Assembly (NCBI GenBank): GCA_033762815.1 | Contig: JANRLF010000013.1 | Location: forward strand, 12,562 to 76,561 | DNA length: 64,000 bases | Source: JANRLF01 sp033762815 | Lineage (GTDB): Bacteria > Bacteroidota > Bacteroidia > Chitinophagales > CAIOSU01 | Direction: 5' to 3' | In this document: positions 18,539-27,341 of the stretch, in pieces | Layout: the number at the start of each line of letters is the position of its first letter | How positions within the stretch are numbered: the first letter of the stretch is position 1 | Translations under genes and position numbers: made by a program | Notes under the pieces: generated by a model | What the model was told of the DNA's origin: nothing | Seen by the model: the letters and a program-made list of their open reading frames with translations, nothing else | Databases searched by the model: none

Positions 18539-19207
18539 TCATTCAGGTGTTGATACTATACTTTCCGTATCTGGGTCAAAAATGGAGTTCTTCTTTTTAC
18601 GTCGCCTAACAGGCCTAAGCTTTTCATCCAAGTTGCTCTTATAGAATTCTTGCGATAGAAAATACCGTGTTGCGAAAAAACAAGAAATTCCAATCACTGT
18701 CCCAAGTATCCCTCCCCCCACAATATCCGACGGGTAGTGCACACCAACATATACTTGGGCAAATCCCACTATGGTTGACCATAGCAAAAGGATGGGAAAT
18801 AAAAAGCGGCTTTTTGAGAAAAACAATAGACCTGCGAAAATCGATATGGCGAAATGGTTGGCCGCATGGCTCGATGTAAAGCTAAAACCACTGCCACAGG
18901 CAACCAAGGTACGCACGGAGGCTTTAATGTAGGGGTCATTACATGGACGTATCCTTTCGAATAGAGGCTTCACTATGGAACTGCTCATCTGGTCGCTAAG
19001 CACGATTACAATCACCGCTCCCAAGAGTATTTTCCAACCATCCTTTTTAAAATTGTTCAAGATAAAAAAGCCTGAAAATGTATAAAGCGGCAGCCACATC
19101 CACTTGTTGCGCATCAGTGGCATAAACAAATCAAGAAAACCGTTTTTTAAACCTTGATTGATGGTATGAAAAAGTTGGTGGTCCAAATGGATTAGATAGT
19201 CCATCAT
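18539..19207 (-). CDS. PAP2-family membrane phosphatase
   Basis: The 222-residue product has about five hydrophobic helices and the three PAP2 motifs: KPLFERIRP (KX6RP), FSFTSSHAANH (PSGH-type, with TSSH) and AQVYVGVHYPSD (usually SRX5HX3D). In the third motif the usual arginine is glutamine (Q), while the nucleophile-partner His and Asp are kept. Family members dephosphorylate phosphatidate, undecaprenyl pyrophosphate or similar lipids at the inner membrane. The C-terminus is a basic, Ser-rich tail (RPVRRRKKKNS). Its ATG overlaps the upstream methyltransferase stop by 4 bp, indicating translational coupling. Confidence 0.9.
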   Translation of the reverse strand: MMDYLIHLDHQLFHTINQGLKNGFLDLFMPLMRNKWMWLPLYTFSGFFILNNFKKDGWKILLGAVIVIVLSDQMSSSIVKPLFERIRPCNDPYIKASVRTLVACGSGFSFTSSHAANHFAISIFAGLLFFSKSRFLFPILLLWSTIVGFAQVYVGVHYPSDIVGGGILGTVIGISCFFATRYFLSQEFYKSNLDEKLRPVRRRKKKNSIFDPDTESIVSTPE

Positions 19208-19941
19208 TTGCTAACAATCATAATTAGACGGTCTGACTCATGGTTAAAATCGTTCAACATATAATCCCCGAAAGTTGTTTTCAATTGAAAACCGCTTTCT
19301 TTAAAATACTTTTCAAAATCACTTAACCTTAGCAACTGCACCCGCTCTTGAAAATGCTGGCTTGCACCATCTGCTTCAAAGGTTATATCCTTTATTATAA
19401 ACTGGCCTCCCACCCGCTTTTCGATTTGAAACTCTATGCCACCAACGGTCTTAGTATGCTTAGGTACTATTACATCCAACACTTTATCGGCATTGAAAAA
19501 GTCCACTACAAAATTTCCACCTTCTTTTAATCCAGCATAAGCCGAACGAACTACTTTAAAATTATCCCTCGGTTGCTGAAAGTAACCCAAACTGGTGAAG
19601 AAACTAAAGATATAATCAAAGTAGTGGATGCGGAAATAGTTTCTTATATCATGCTCGTAAAAATGCAAGTTGCCGGACTCATGACTTCTTGCTGCCGCAA
19701 TGCTTCTTACCGATAAATCAATGCCTGTAACATTATACCCTTTGTTAGCCAAATAGATGGAGTGCCTGCCACTGCCACATGCCATGTCCAGCATCCGGGC
19801 ATGTTCTTTTGGCTTCAAATAGGCTAATAAATTATCAATAAATAATTGTGCCTCCTGCTCATTGCGATGGCTATACAATACATCGTAATAGGGCGAATCA
19901 AACCATTGCTTAAACCAATCTTGCTTTGAATCCAATAGCAT
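19204..19941 (-). CDS. Class I SAM-dependent methyltransferase
   Basis: The 245-residue product has the Rossmann-type SAM-binding motif I (ARMLDMACGSGRHSIYLANKGYNVTGIDLS) followed by acidic motif II and a motif near GYFQQPRDNFKVVRSAYAGLKEGGNFVVDFFN. It resembles YcgJ/Tam-like small-molecule methyltransferases; the substrate cannot be told. It is the first gene of a transcript with PAP2 (4-bp overlap) and crotonase. On its strand a TAAATTTG box (20002-20009) matches the Bacteroidota -7 consensus about 60 bp before the ATG, without a clear -33 element. Confidence 0.9.
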   Translation of the reverse strand: MLLDSKQDWFKQWFDSPYYDVLYSHRNEQEAQLFIDNLLAYLKPKEHARMLDMACGSGRHSIYLANKGYNVTGIDLSVRSIAAARSHESGNLHFYEHDIRNYFRIHYFDYIFSFFTSLGYFQQPRDNFKVVRSAYAGLKEGGNFVVDFFNADKVLDVIVPKHTKTVGGIEFQIEKRVGGQFIIKDITFEADGASQHFQERVQLLRLSDFEKYFKESGFQLKTTFGDYMLNDFNHESDRLIMIVSK

Positions 19942-20016
19942 TTATTTAATATAGCTTGGGTGGCTTTAAGGTTTGATTTAAATGACTATTTTTAACCCGA
20001 GCAAATTTAGAAAATT

Positions 20017-21417
20017 TTGACGCTAATTAAATCGATTTCGGGCATTAGAGGGACTATTGGGGGAAAGAGCGGTGAAAACTTGACACCGGCTGATATTGTT
20101 AAGTATACGGCTGCTTATGGAACATGGCTAAAAAAAAGGGCTACTAACCTCAAGGTAGTTATCGGCAGGGATGCCCGGATTTCAGGGGAAATGGTAACCC
20201 ATTTGGTAAAAGGCACATTGCTTGGCTTGGGCATCGATGTGGTTGACCTTGGCCTTTCCACTACTCCTACGGTGGAGATGGCCGTTGTTGGCGAACAGGC
20301 CGGTGGCGGCATAATTGTTACCGCTAGCCATAACCCAAAGCAATGGAATGCCCTAAAACTGCTGAACGAGCTGGGTGAATTTATATCTGACAAGGACGGA
20401 CAAGCCGTGTTGAAGCTGGCCGAGAATGACCAAATAGAATATGCTGAAGTAGGGAAAATAGGCAAGGCAAGTACGATAGATGATTATATTGACAGGCATA
20501 TTGAGCAAATATTGGCATTGCCCTTAGTGGACGTGGAAGCCATAAAAGCCAAAGGGTACAAAATAGTGGTGGATGCTGTCAATAGCTCTGGCGGTATTGC
20601 TGTGCCCAAACTTTTAAGGGCACTAGGAGTTACTAATATTGTTGAGCTTTTTTGTGAGCCCAACGGCTTGTTCCAGCATAATCCTGAACCCCTGCCTGAG
20701 AATCTATTAACCATTAGTAGCGAGGTAAAAAAGGAAAAGGCCGATTTGGGTATTGTGGTTGACCCTGATGTGGATAGACTAGCTTTTGTAAGCAACGATG
20801 GCAGTTTCTTTGGCGAAGAATATACTTTAGTTGCCATTGCTGATTATGTGTTGCAAAACAAGGTAGGCAATACGGTTTCCAACCTGTCATCTACCAAAGC
20901 CTTGAAAGACATTACATTGAAGCGTGGAGGTGAACATTTCAGTGCCGCAGTGGGCGAGGTAAATGTGGTAGCCAAAATGAAAGAAGTAAATGCAGTGATA
21001 GGGGGCGAAGGCAATGGGGGCGTCATATACCCCGAACTACACTATGGGCGCGATGCGCTGGTAGGCATTGCGCTGTTTTTATCGCATATGGCTAAGTTTG
21101 GCAAATCAAGCTCGGTGTTGCGGGCCAACTACCCCAATTACTTTATATCGAAAAACAAGATTACCCTTACGCCTGAAGTGAATGTGGACGAAGTGCTAAA
21201 AAGCATCCACAAAAAGTATAAGAAAAATCCGGTAAGCACTATTGATGGGGTAAAGATAGAATTTGACGAAAACTGGGTGCACTTGCGCAAGTCGAACACG
21301 GAACCTATCATAAGGATTTATGCCGAAAGCCAGCATGAGACTACAGCCGATACCTTAGCCAGGAAAATCATGAGCGATATCAAGGAGTTGACCAATGGCA
21401 AAGTGTCCGATTTCTGA
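20017..21417 (+). CDS. glmM: Phosphoglucosamine mutase (phosphohexomutase family)
   Basis: The 466-residue product begins at a TTG codon (20017-20019): MTLIKSISGIRGTIGG matches the conserved start of Bacteroidota GlmM-type proteins and no better ATG exists. The active-site phosphoserine loop is VTASHNPKQWNALK (S104), the metal loop is DPDVDRLAF, and the sugar-binding loop is GGEGNGGVI. The C-terminal phosphate-binding region contains RKSNTEPIIRIYAES. The enzyme interconverts glucosamine-6-P and glucosamine-1-P for UDP-GlcNAc and peptidoglycan synthesis. A phosphomannomutase/phosphoglucomutase role cannot be excluded from sequence alone. It is followed after 45 bp by a cysteine desulfurase gene in the same direction. 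Confidence 0.92.
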   Translation: MTLIKSISGIRGTIGGKSGENLTPADIVKYTAAYGTWLKKRATNLKVVIGRDARISGEMVTHLVKGTLLGLGIDVVDLGLSTTPTVEMAVVGEQAGGGIIVTASHNPKQWNALKLLNELGEFISDKDGQAVLKLAENDQIEYAEVGKIGKASTIDDYIDRHIEQILALPLVDVEAIKAKGYKIVVDAVNSSGGIAVPKLLRALGVTNIVELFCEPNGLFQHNPEPLPENLLTISSEVKKEKADLGIVVDPDVDRLAFVSNDGSFFGEEYTLVAIADYVLQNKVGNTVSNLSSTKALKDITLKRGGEHFSAAVGEVNVVAKMKEVNAVIGGEGNGGVIYPELHYGRDALVGIALFLSHMAKFGKSSSVLRANYPNYFISKNKITLTPEVNVDEVLKSIHKKYKKNPVSTIDGVKIEFDENWVHLRKSNTEPIIRIYAESQHETTADTLARKIMSDIKELTNGKVSDF

Positions 21418-21462
21418 ACCTTAAGCAGGCTGGCTTTGTAGGTACTTACAACCATTTGAAAG

Positions 21463-22602
21463 ATGAACGTTTATCTAGATAATGCCGCCACTACCCCATT
21501 GGACAATGAGGTATTGCAGGCAATGATGCCTTATTTCACCGAAAAGTTTGGCAACCCTTCCTCCATCCACGCTTATGGTAGGGAGACTAAAGCAGCAATA
21601 GAACGGTCAAGAAAAACCATAGCGGGCTATCTAAATGCATCTGTAGGGGAAATTTTCTTTACCTCAGGCGGCACCGAAACTGCCAACCTTATCATTAAAT
21701 GTGCCGTGGCACAGTTGGGGGTAAAGCATATCATTTCATCCAGAATAGAGCACCATTGTGTGTTGCATCCCGTAGAGGAATTGGCTAAGGCGGGGAATGT
21801 TACACTGCATTTTGTTGATTTGGATGAACACGGCAATGTAGATCTACAACATTTGGAGACTTTGCTGCAAAGAACCCACAAAGATGCCCTGGTATGCCTG
21901 ATGCATGCCAATAATGAAATTGGAAACATCCTGCCCATCGAAAAAGTAGGCGAGCTTTGTGAAAGCTATGGGGCACTTTTCTTCTCAGATACAGTGCAGA
22001 CTATTGCCCACCTACCTATTGACCTGCAAAAGATTAAGGTACATTTTATATCTGGTGCAGCCCATAAGTTCCATGGCCCTAAAGGTGTTGGTTTTGTGTA
22101 TATCCGCAACAGCCATGCACTATGCCCCCTTATCCACGGCGGCAGCCAAGAACGCAACATGCGGGCGGGTACCGAAAACATATACGGTATAGTAGGCTTG
22201 GCCAAAGCGATGGAATTGGCCTATAAGAACCTGGAAGAACATAGTGCTTATATTCAGGGCCTAAAAGAGTATTTTTATAAGAAAATACAGGCTGCCATTC
22301 CGGAAGTACTTGTAAATGGCAATTACAGCGGCGACAGCCTTTATACGGTGTTGAATCTAGCATTTCCTGCTACCGAGCATGCGGATTACCTGATTTACAA
22401 CCTTGATATCAACAACATTGCTGCCTCTGCCGGCAGTGCCTGCACGTCGGGCTCGGAGCAAGGCTCTCATGTATTAAAGGAGCTTAAGCACGCCAATGGC
22501 AAAAGTTCGGTGCGATTTTCCTTTTCAAAATTCAACACTCAAGAAGAGCTAGACTATGTGGTGGAAAAACTGAAAGATGTTTTTGTACCCTCCAAAAGCT
22601 AA
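21463..22602 (+). CDS. Cysteine desulfurase (NifS/IscS-like, class V aminotransferase fold)
   Basis: The 379-residue product is a PLP enzyme that removes sulfur from cysteine as an enzyme-bound persulfide for Fe-S cluster or thionucleoside synthesis. The N-terminus (MNVYLDNAATTPLD) is diagnostic. The PLP-binding lysine lies in SGAAHKFHGPKGVGF (K202), the cofactor pocket has GGTETANL and MHANNEIGN, and the catalytic cysteine is in ASAGSACTSGSEQGSHVL (C327). No IscU, SufU or regulator gene is adjacent. It probably shares a transcript with glmM 45 bp upstream. Confidence 0.94.
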   Translation: MNVYLDNAATTPLDNEVLQAMMPYFTEKFGNPSSIHAYGRETKAAIERSRKTIAGYLNASVGEIFFTSGGTETANLIIKCAVAQLGVKHIISSRIEHHCVLHPVEELAKAGNVTLHFVDLDEHGNVDLQHLETLLQRTHKDALVCLMHANNEIGNILPIEKVGELCESYGALFFSDTVQTIAHLPIDLQKIKVHFISGAAHKFHGPKGVGFVYIRNSHALCPLIHGGSQERNMRAGTENIYGIVGLAKAMELAYKNLEEHSAYIQGLKEYFYKKIQAAIPEVLVNGNYSGDSLYTVLNLAFPATEHADYLIYNLDINNIAASAGSACTSGSEQGSHVLKELKHANGKSSVRFSFSKFNTQEELDYVVEKLKDVFVPSKS

Positions 22603-22664
22603 CGGCAATATCCAATTTGGCACAATATTGTTACACTACCCGCTTGAACTAAAACAATCAAGCT

Positions 22665-22847
22665 ATGGATTTCAAACTAAAAGGCGATTGGAATGTCCTT
22701 AAGGGCAAACTGAAGCAGAAGTATGGCCAACTGACCGATGATGATTTAACCTATACCGAAGGCCAAGCCGATGAGTTGGTAGGTAGATTGCAACAACGGT
22801 TGGGCAAAACCGGCGACGAAATTCGCCAAGAATTGGATAGCCTATAA
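22665..22847 (+). CDS. CsbD-family stress protein
   Basis: The 60-residue product matches CsbD/YjbJ proteins: MDFKLKGDWNVLKGKLKQKYG, LTDDDLTYTEGQADELVGRLQQRLGK. These small hydrophilic helical proteins accumulate in general stress or stationary phase; their molecular action is not settled. The gene has its own 62-bp upstream gap and is followed directly by a strong bidirectional terminator, so it is likely a single-gene unit. Confidence 0.9.
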   Translation: MDFKLKGDWNVLKGKLKQKYGQLTDDDLTYTEGQADELVGRLQQRLGKTGDEIRQELDSL

Positions 22848-22857
22848 GCAAAAAACA

Positions 22858-22896
22858 AGAAGCGCATCTAACAGATGCGCTTCTATTATTTTTTCT
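22858..22896. terminator. Bidirectional intrinsic terminator
   Basis: A perfect 12-bp stem (22858-22869 pairing with 22873-22884, AGAAGCGCATCT and its complement) with a 3-nt loop is followed by a T-rich run on the plus strand. On the minus strand the same stem is followed by a T run (complement of the AAAAAA at 22850s). It separates the convergent csbD-like and receiver genes. Confidence 0.92.
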
Positions 22897-23419
22897 AGAA
22901 TTGGGTATTATTGGTATCGGTTACCACCCCCACTTTCCACAAGTACACTATAATAATAGTGAGAATAACAATAACGCCCATTACAAAATAAAGACTGGTT
23001 TTCAGCATTTTATTATTGTCCTGTAGCTTGAAGTTCTTGTAGATATTCTTGATTTTGTTTTCTACCCTTACAAAGGCACTCTCGTTCTTCACCACATAAT
23101 CGAAAGCACCGTTGTTCATGGTTTCCACGGCCACTTCAATCTTATCTTGACCGGAAAGTATAATCACTTCGGTAGATGGATTGCGGCTTTTAATAGTACG
23201 CAATATCTCCAAACCATTTTTAGCTTCTTTCTGTACGCTGTTTAGATGATAGTCGAGCACTACTATGTCAGGGTTTTTGTCCAAGTTGCTAAGGCAATCC
23301 TCGCCTGTAGAAAATGTGGTAATGTTTACGGCAAGCTTGTCATTCAAATGGTCTTTCAGCATTTGAATTTGCATAGGGTCGTCATCTACCAGAAATACGG
23401 AGTGGCTTTTCTTTGACAT
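22895..23419 (-). CDS. Single-domain response regulator with a C-terminal membrane anchor
   Basis: The 174-residue product starts at ATG 23417-23419 (MSKKSHSVFLVDDDP); a TTG 18 bp upstream is less likely. Residues about 7-125 are a receiver domain: acidic pocket VDDDP, phospho-acceptor in IVVLDYHL, Thr/Ser switch in VIILSGQ and the lysine in DYVVKNE. After a short helix, residues about 140-165 (SLYFVMGVIVILTIIIVYLW) form one hydrophobic helix and a short hydrophilic tail, so it is a tail-anchored receiver without a DNA-binding domain. It is the last gene of the phosphorelay cluster, 57 bp after the Hpt gene. A perfect -7 box (TATATTTG, 23435-23442, minus strand) just before the gene suggests it can also be transcribed alone. 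Confidence 0.92.
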   Translation of the reverse strand: MSKKSHSVFLVDDDPMQIQMLKDHLNDKLAVNITTFSTGEDCLSNLDKNPDIVVLDYHLNSVQKEAKNGLEILRTIKSRNPSTEVIILSGQDKIEVAVETMNNGAFDYVVKNESAFVRVENKIKNIYKNFKLQDNNKMLKTSLYFVMGVIVILTIIIVYLWKVGVVTDTNNTQF

Positions 23420-23476
23420 ACTGATGGTTTGGGGCAAATATATAGTTTCTTGGCAAAAATCCTAGAAGATTCACAT

Positions 23477-23836
23477 TTACGATTGTTTAACATATTGTTC
23501 CAACTCTGCAAAAGCCTGGTTCAAAGTCACTTCAATGTGTGCTACCAAACCAGCCACGAGCTCCAATCGCACTTGGTTGCCCGCATAATCTTCAATGGTC
23601 CGTAGGTCTTGCTCCAATGACTTGATGCCCATATAGCCACTTTGTGGCTTCAATGAGTGGGCTATTATTTTTACCTCTTCCCAGTTTTTGGCCTCGGTAT
23701 GCTTTTTAAGCGCATCCAACTGTTCAGGGGCTTTTGACAAAAACATGTTCACATACTTCTTTACTTTCTCATTATCGTTGCCGGTAAAGCTTTTTAGAAA
23801 GTCGAGATTGGTAATAGGGGTGGTTCCTGATTGCAT
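23477..23836 (-). CDS. Hpt (histidine phosphotransfer) protein
   Basis: The 119-residue product is a stand-alone Hpt domain. The phospho-accepting histidine is H60 in the motif IIAHSLKPQSGYMG, within the expected helical bundle. Hpt proteins shuttle phosphoryl groups between receivers. It lies 16 bp downstream of the hybrid kinase gene and upstream of the anchored receiver, so all the parts of a His-Asp-His-Asp relay are present in one operon. Confidence 0.93.
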   Translation of the reverse strand: MQSGTTPITNLDFLKSFTGNDNEKVKKYVNMFLSKAPEQLDALKKHTEAKNWEEVKIIAHSLKPQSGYMGIKSLEQDLRTIEDYAGNQVRLELVAGLVAHIEVTLNQAFAELEQYVKQS

Positions 23837-23852
23837 ATTTAGTAGGGGTCAA

Positions 23853-25871
23853 TTATACATTTATTGATTTTGAAATGGCAGTGGCTATGCGCCGGAAAAG
23901 CTCTTCTGGTACAAAAGGCTTGCTAATATGTCCATTCATTCCAGCCTTTAGGCACGCTTCAATATCGCTAGGTGCTACATTGGCTGTCATGGCCAATACC
24001 GGCACCTCGCTCAATGGAGGGGGCAGCTCGTTCCTTATGGCACGTGTAGCTTCATACCCATCCATAATGGGCATTTGTATGTCCATCAATACCAAATCGT
24101 ACAAGCGCATCTTCAACATATCCAGTGCTACCTTTCCATTGGAGGCAGTCTCAATCTTTGCCAAGGGAAGTAGTGACTCTAAGGTATCCACTGCTACCAT
24201 TTGGTTGAAATCGTTATCATCAACCAATAGAATGCGGATAGGGCCCAACTCTTCGGCCGTAGGCAGCTTACTTCGCGACTTGGAAATAATCGTTTCTTCT
24301 ATTATAGCCTTAAGCTCTTCAGGGTCAAATGGTTTGGCAATATAGGCATCCATTCCCGAATCATAGCACTTGTCCACCTCTTCTTTAGTGGCACTGGCAG
24401 TCATGGCCATGATAGGGACGGCATTTTTTGAAGAAGGAAGCGAACGGATAGCCCTAGTAGCATCATAACCATCTAATTCGGGCATATTTACATCCATCAA
24501 AACCAAATCATAGGTACCATTCCTTGCCATTTCCACAGCTTCTCTCCCATTGTTGGCTATATCAAGGCTTAACTTTTCGAACAGCAATTCCAAGGTATCC
24601 TTGGCCACCATTTGGTTGAACTCGTTATCTTCAGCAAGCAATATCCTTAATCCCACCAACGACGCCCCTTGTGCCTGTGCCGCCTCTTTTTGTGTGCTCT
24701 CCTCCTGCCCTACCGGGTAAGGAATATCAAAATAAAAAATAGTACCCTTGCCCAATATACTGTTTACGTTGATATGGCCTCCCTGCAACTCTACCAACTG
24801 CTTGCAAATGGTGAGCCCCAAGCCCGTTCCTCCGAACTTTCTCGTGGTGCTGCTCTCCGCCTGTGAAAAGCTTTCGAAAACACTATCCAGCTTATCGGCA
24901 GGTATGCCTATGCCCGTATCGCTTACCATTACTTTTATTCTGGCTATTCCATCTTTGTTTTCTATCAGGCTGCAGTCAATGGTTACTTTGCCCTGCTCAG
25001 TAAACTTTACTGCATTGCTCACCAAATTAAGAATTACTTGGTTCAACCTTACAGGGTCGCCAACCAGCACCTGGGGAAGGTTTTCCGATAAATGTGCCTC
25101 CAAATGAAGCTGCTTTTCTTCTGCCTTAAACATCATGGTGTTTAACACACCATTGATGACCTCGGACAAGCGGAAATTGATTTTTTCAAACTCCAACCTA
25201 CCAGCCTCAATTTTAGAGATGTCCAGTATATCGTTGATGATGACGATCAGGTTATCTGCTGATTGCTTGATGGCCTTGAGGTATTTTTCTTGTTGCGGGG
25301 TCAGTTCGGTATTCAATAGCAGGTTGGTCATACCCACCACGGCATTCATAGGGGTGCGTATTTCGTGGCTCATATTGGCCAAAAACTGCTCCTTGAATTT
25401 TTTGCTCTGCTCTGCCTGTTCTTTTGCCTGTTCTGCCGATTTCAGGTTTTGCTGGGCTTGCTTGCCTTCTACCAGCAGTTTTACTTCTTCTATCGTTTTC
25501 TGTAGCGTGATTTCCAAATCGGAAAAATCGATAGGCTTGGTCACAAAGTCAAAGGCTCCCTTGTTCATTGCCGCCCTTATATTGTTCATATCCCCATAAG
25601 CCGATTGCACCAACACCTTTACCAACAGGCCATGCTCCCTGATGCGGTCGAGCAAGGTTAATCCATCCATAATTGGCATATTCAGGTCGGTCAGTACTAT
25701 TCTGATATCAGGCATGGCTTGCAACTTACGCAAGGCCACTTCACCGTTATCGGCAAACTCTAGTTCTACTTCGCCAGACCTGATTTTTTGCCTGAACCGT
25801 TGCCGCATCATCAGCTCCGCATCCGGCTCGTCGTCTACTATCAGTATTTTTACAGGTGTTGCTCCGTTCAT
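23853..25871 (-). CDS. Hybrid histidine kinase REC-HisKA-HATPase-REC-REC
   Basis: The 672-residue cytosolic kinase lacks membrane helices. Order: receiver 1 (residues about 6-125, acceptor D62 in LTDLNMP), coiled coil (about 126-165), HisKA (ANMSHEIRTPMNAVVG, H169), HATPase_c (N-box LNLVSNAVKF, G boxes SDTGIGIP and GGTGLGL, to about 385), receiver 2 (acceptor D460 in LVLMDVNMP) and receiver 3 (acceptor D597 in LVLMDIQMP). All three receivers keep the acidic pocket and the lysine. Having a receiver at the N-terminus as the input makes this a signal integrator fed by another phosphodonor. It heads an operon with Hpt and a membrane-anchored receiver. TACCTTTA, one base off the -7 consensus, lies in the upstream gap. 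Confidence 0.95.
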   Translation of the reverse strand: MNGATPVKILIVDDEPDAELMMRQRFRQKIRSGEVELEFADNGEVALRKLQAMPDIRIVLTDLNMPIMDGLTLLDRIREHGLLVKVLVQSAYGDMNNIRAAMNKGAFDFVTKPIDFSDLEITLQKTIEEVKLLVEGKQAQQNLKSAEQAKEQAEQSKKFKEQFLANMSHEIRTPMNAVVGMTNLLLNTELTPQQEKYLKAIKQSADNLIVIINDILDISKIEAGRLEFEKINFRLSEVINGVLNTMMFKAEEKQLHLEAHLSENLPQVLVGDPVRLNQVILNLVSNAVKFTEQGKVTIDCSLIENKDGIARIKVMVSDTGIGIPADKLDSVFESFSQAESSTTRKFGGTGLGLTICKQLVELQGGHINVNSILGKGTIFYFDIPYPVGQEESTQKEAAQAQGASLVGLRILLAEDNEFNQMVAKDTLELLFEKLSLDIANNGREAVEMARNGTYDLVLMDVNMPELDGYDATRAIRSLPSSKNAVPIMAMTASATKEEVDKCYDSGMDAYIAKPFDPEELKAIIEETIISKSRSKLPTAEELGPIRILLVDDNDFNQMVAVDTLESLLPLAKIETASNGKVALDMLKMRLYDLVLMDIQMPIMDGYEATRAIRNELPPPLSEVPVLAMTANVAPSDIEACLKAGMNGHISKPFVPEELFRRIATAISKSINV

Positions 25872-26029
25872 GTCAATTGATTACGCTCAATAAGTGCTTG
25901 GTAAAGGTACATACTTAGTATGGAAATTATTGCAATAAATCGACAAGTCCATTGATGCAGATAATGAATGTCCGAATGGCACATTTTGTAACTTTATAAA
26001 GTCTTAACAAAGGCTTTTAGTTCACAGCC

Positions 26030-26701
26030 ATGCCCATTATAAGAGAGCTACAATTACCACATGCCCACCTTTGCTTGTGGCACATTACCGAACCGCCCAG
26101 CTTTTTTCTGGACAGGCTATATTTGGATGCAGACGACCTGTTGTCCATGCAGCAGATAACGGTAGCATCAAAAATGCTGGAGTTTTTGGCGAGCAGGTAC
26201 GCCCTCAGGTATTTGATCAACTTGGATGAGGAGCAACACCTGCTGAAGGATGAACATGGCCGGCCCACAGTGCACAACCTATCGAAACATGTATCGCTAT
26301 CGCATTGCAGGGGGTTTGCGGCTGCCATTATAGCCAATACCCATTGTGGTATTGACGTGGAGCCAATAGATGACAAAGTATGCCGTATTGCGCCCCGCTT
26401 TCTTTCAGAAAGGGAGCACCAAATGTTGCAGCCTGGCCATGAAGTGCAACAAATGATTTTGGCATGGTCAGCCAAAGAAGCGGTATATAAAGCTTATGGC
26501 AAAAAGGGGGTGGCTTTTAAAGACCCTATTATGATCAATGCTTTGCCAAGTACTGACCAAGGTCATTTCACGGTACGGTTGCAGTTGTCAAATTTGTCCA
26601 AACAATATGCCATTGGCTTTGAGCGGCTGAATGGATTGTATTGGACTTGGTCAATAGAATCGAATGAACCACCCACACTTGTACCGCAACTGGATAGTTA
26701 A
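26030..26701 (+). CDS. 4'-phosphopantetheinyl transferase, Sfp type
   Basis: The 223-residue product transfers phosphopantetheine from CoA to carrier proteins. Signatures are GIDVEPIDDKVCRIAPRFLS (Mg-binding Asp/Glu) and LAWSAKEAVYKAYGKKGVAF (WSAKEA..K). The length and the N-terminal SHCRGFAAAI segment fit Sfp/HetI-like enzymes rather than AcpS. No carrier-protein or polyketide genes lie nearby, so the target may be the fatty-acid carrier protein or a distant pathway. The last 38 bp overlap the start of the next gene. Confidence 0.93.
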   Translation: MPIIRELQLPHAHLCLWHITEPPSFFLDRLYLDADDLLSMQQITVASKMLEFLASRYALRYLINLDEEQHLLKDEHGRPTVHNLSKHVSLSHCRGFAAAIIANTHCGIDVEPIDDKVCRIAPRFLSEREHQMLQPGHEVQQMILAWSAKEAVYKAYGKKGVAFKDPIMINALPSTDQGHFTVRLQLSNLSKQYAIGFERLNGLYWTWSIESNEPPTLVPQLDS

Positions 26702-27341
26702 CTGTGCCATAGGGGAATTTATCGGCTTGGGCTGTGCAGCCTCAGTAGCCGTATTCACTAACCAATTGCTAGGTGAGCCGCAATCATTGGCGGCAAAAAT
26801 CACCCTACTTTTGCTGATGGTGGCTGGGGGCATGATGGAGGGCTTTTTCATCTCGGTTTTTCAGTGGCGGGTGTTACATAAGGTTATCCCCAGCCTAAGC
26901 CTTAAACACTGGGCAACCTATACCATTGCCGCGGCGGCAATGGCTTGGGCACTGGGTATGCTGCCCAACTTGCTTTTAAACAATGGCAGTGGCGAAGCGG
27001 CATCCATACCTCCTATGGGTATAATTGTTTTGATGGGCGCTGGCCTTGGTTCAATATTGGGCACTTTTATGGGTTTTGTTCAATGGCTAGCCTTAAAAAG
27101 ATACGTAGCCCATTCTGGAATCTGGATATGGACCAATGCCCTGGGCTGGACCGTCGGTATGGGCATCATTATGTTTGGTGCCACTTGGCCTGATGAGCAT
27201 ACGACCATTGCTTACGTTATGGTCTCAGCCGTGTCATCTGGCTTGCTGGCAGGGCTGTCCGTAGGCATATTTACTGGATTGTCCTTCCGACGGTTCAAAT
27301 TGCCCCCGGTAGGTGTTGGTTCCATATCTTTAAACCGATAA
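26664..27341 (+). CDS. Polytopic membrane protein of unknown function
   Basis: The 225-residue product has about six hydrophobic helices arranged as repeated blocks; each block has a Gln-Trp element (SVFQWRVLHK about residue 71, FVQWLALKRYV about residue 138) and a WTNALGWTVGMG-like stretch, which suggests internal duplication. The family is not recognised. The start ATG lies 38 bp inside the phosphopantetheinyl transferase gene, implying translational coupling. Its last 130 bp overlap the convergent dnaG coding end, an unusually long overlap of two apparently real genes. Confidence 0.8.
   Translation: MNHPHLYRNWIVNCAIGEFIGLGCAASVAVFTNQLLGEPQSLAAKITLLLLMVAGGMMEGFFISVFQWRVLHKVIPSLSLKHWATYTIAAAAMAWALGMLPNLLLNNGSGEAASIPPMGIIVLMGAGLGSILGTFMGFVQWLALKRYVAHSGIWIWTNALGWTVGMGIIMFGATWPDEHTTIAYVMVSAVSSGLLAGLSVGIFTGLSFRRFKLPPVGVGSISLNR

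Noticed and set aside
22617..22624. Sigma-54-like TTGGCACA before the CsbD gene, with a second one at 29380-29387
   Set aside because: The GG-N10-GC spacing and the downstream TTGC(A/T) element are missing at both sites.
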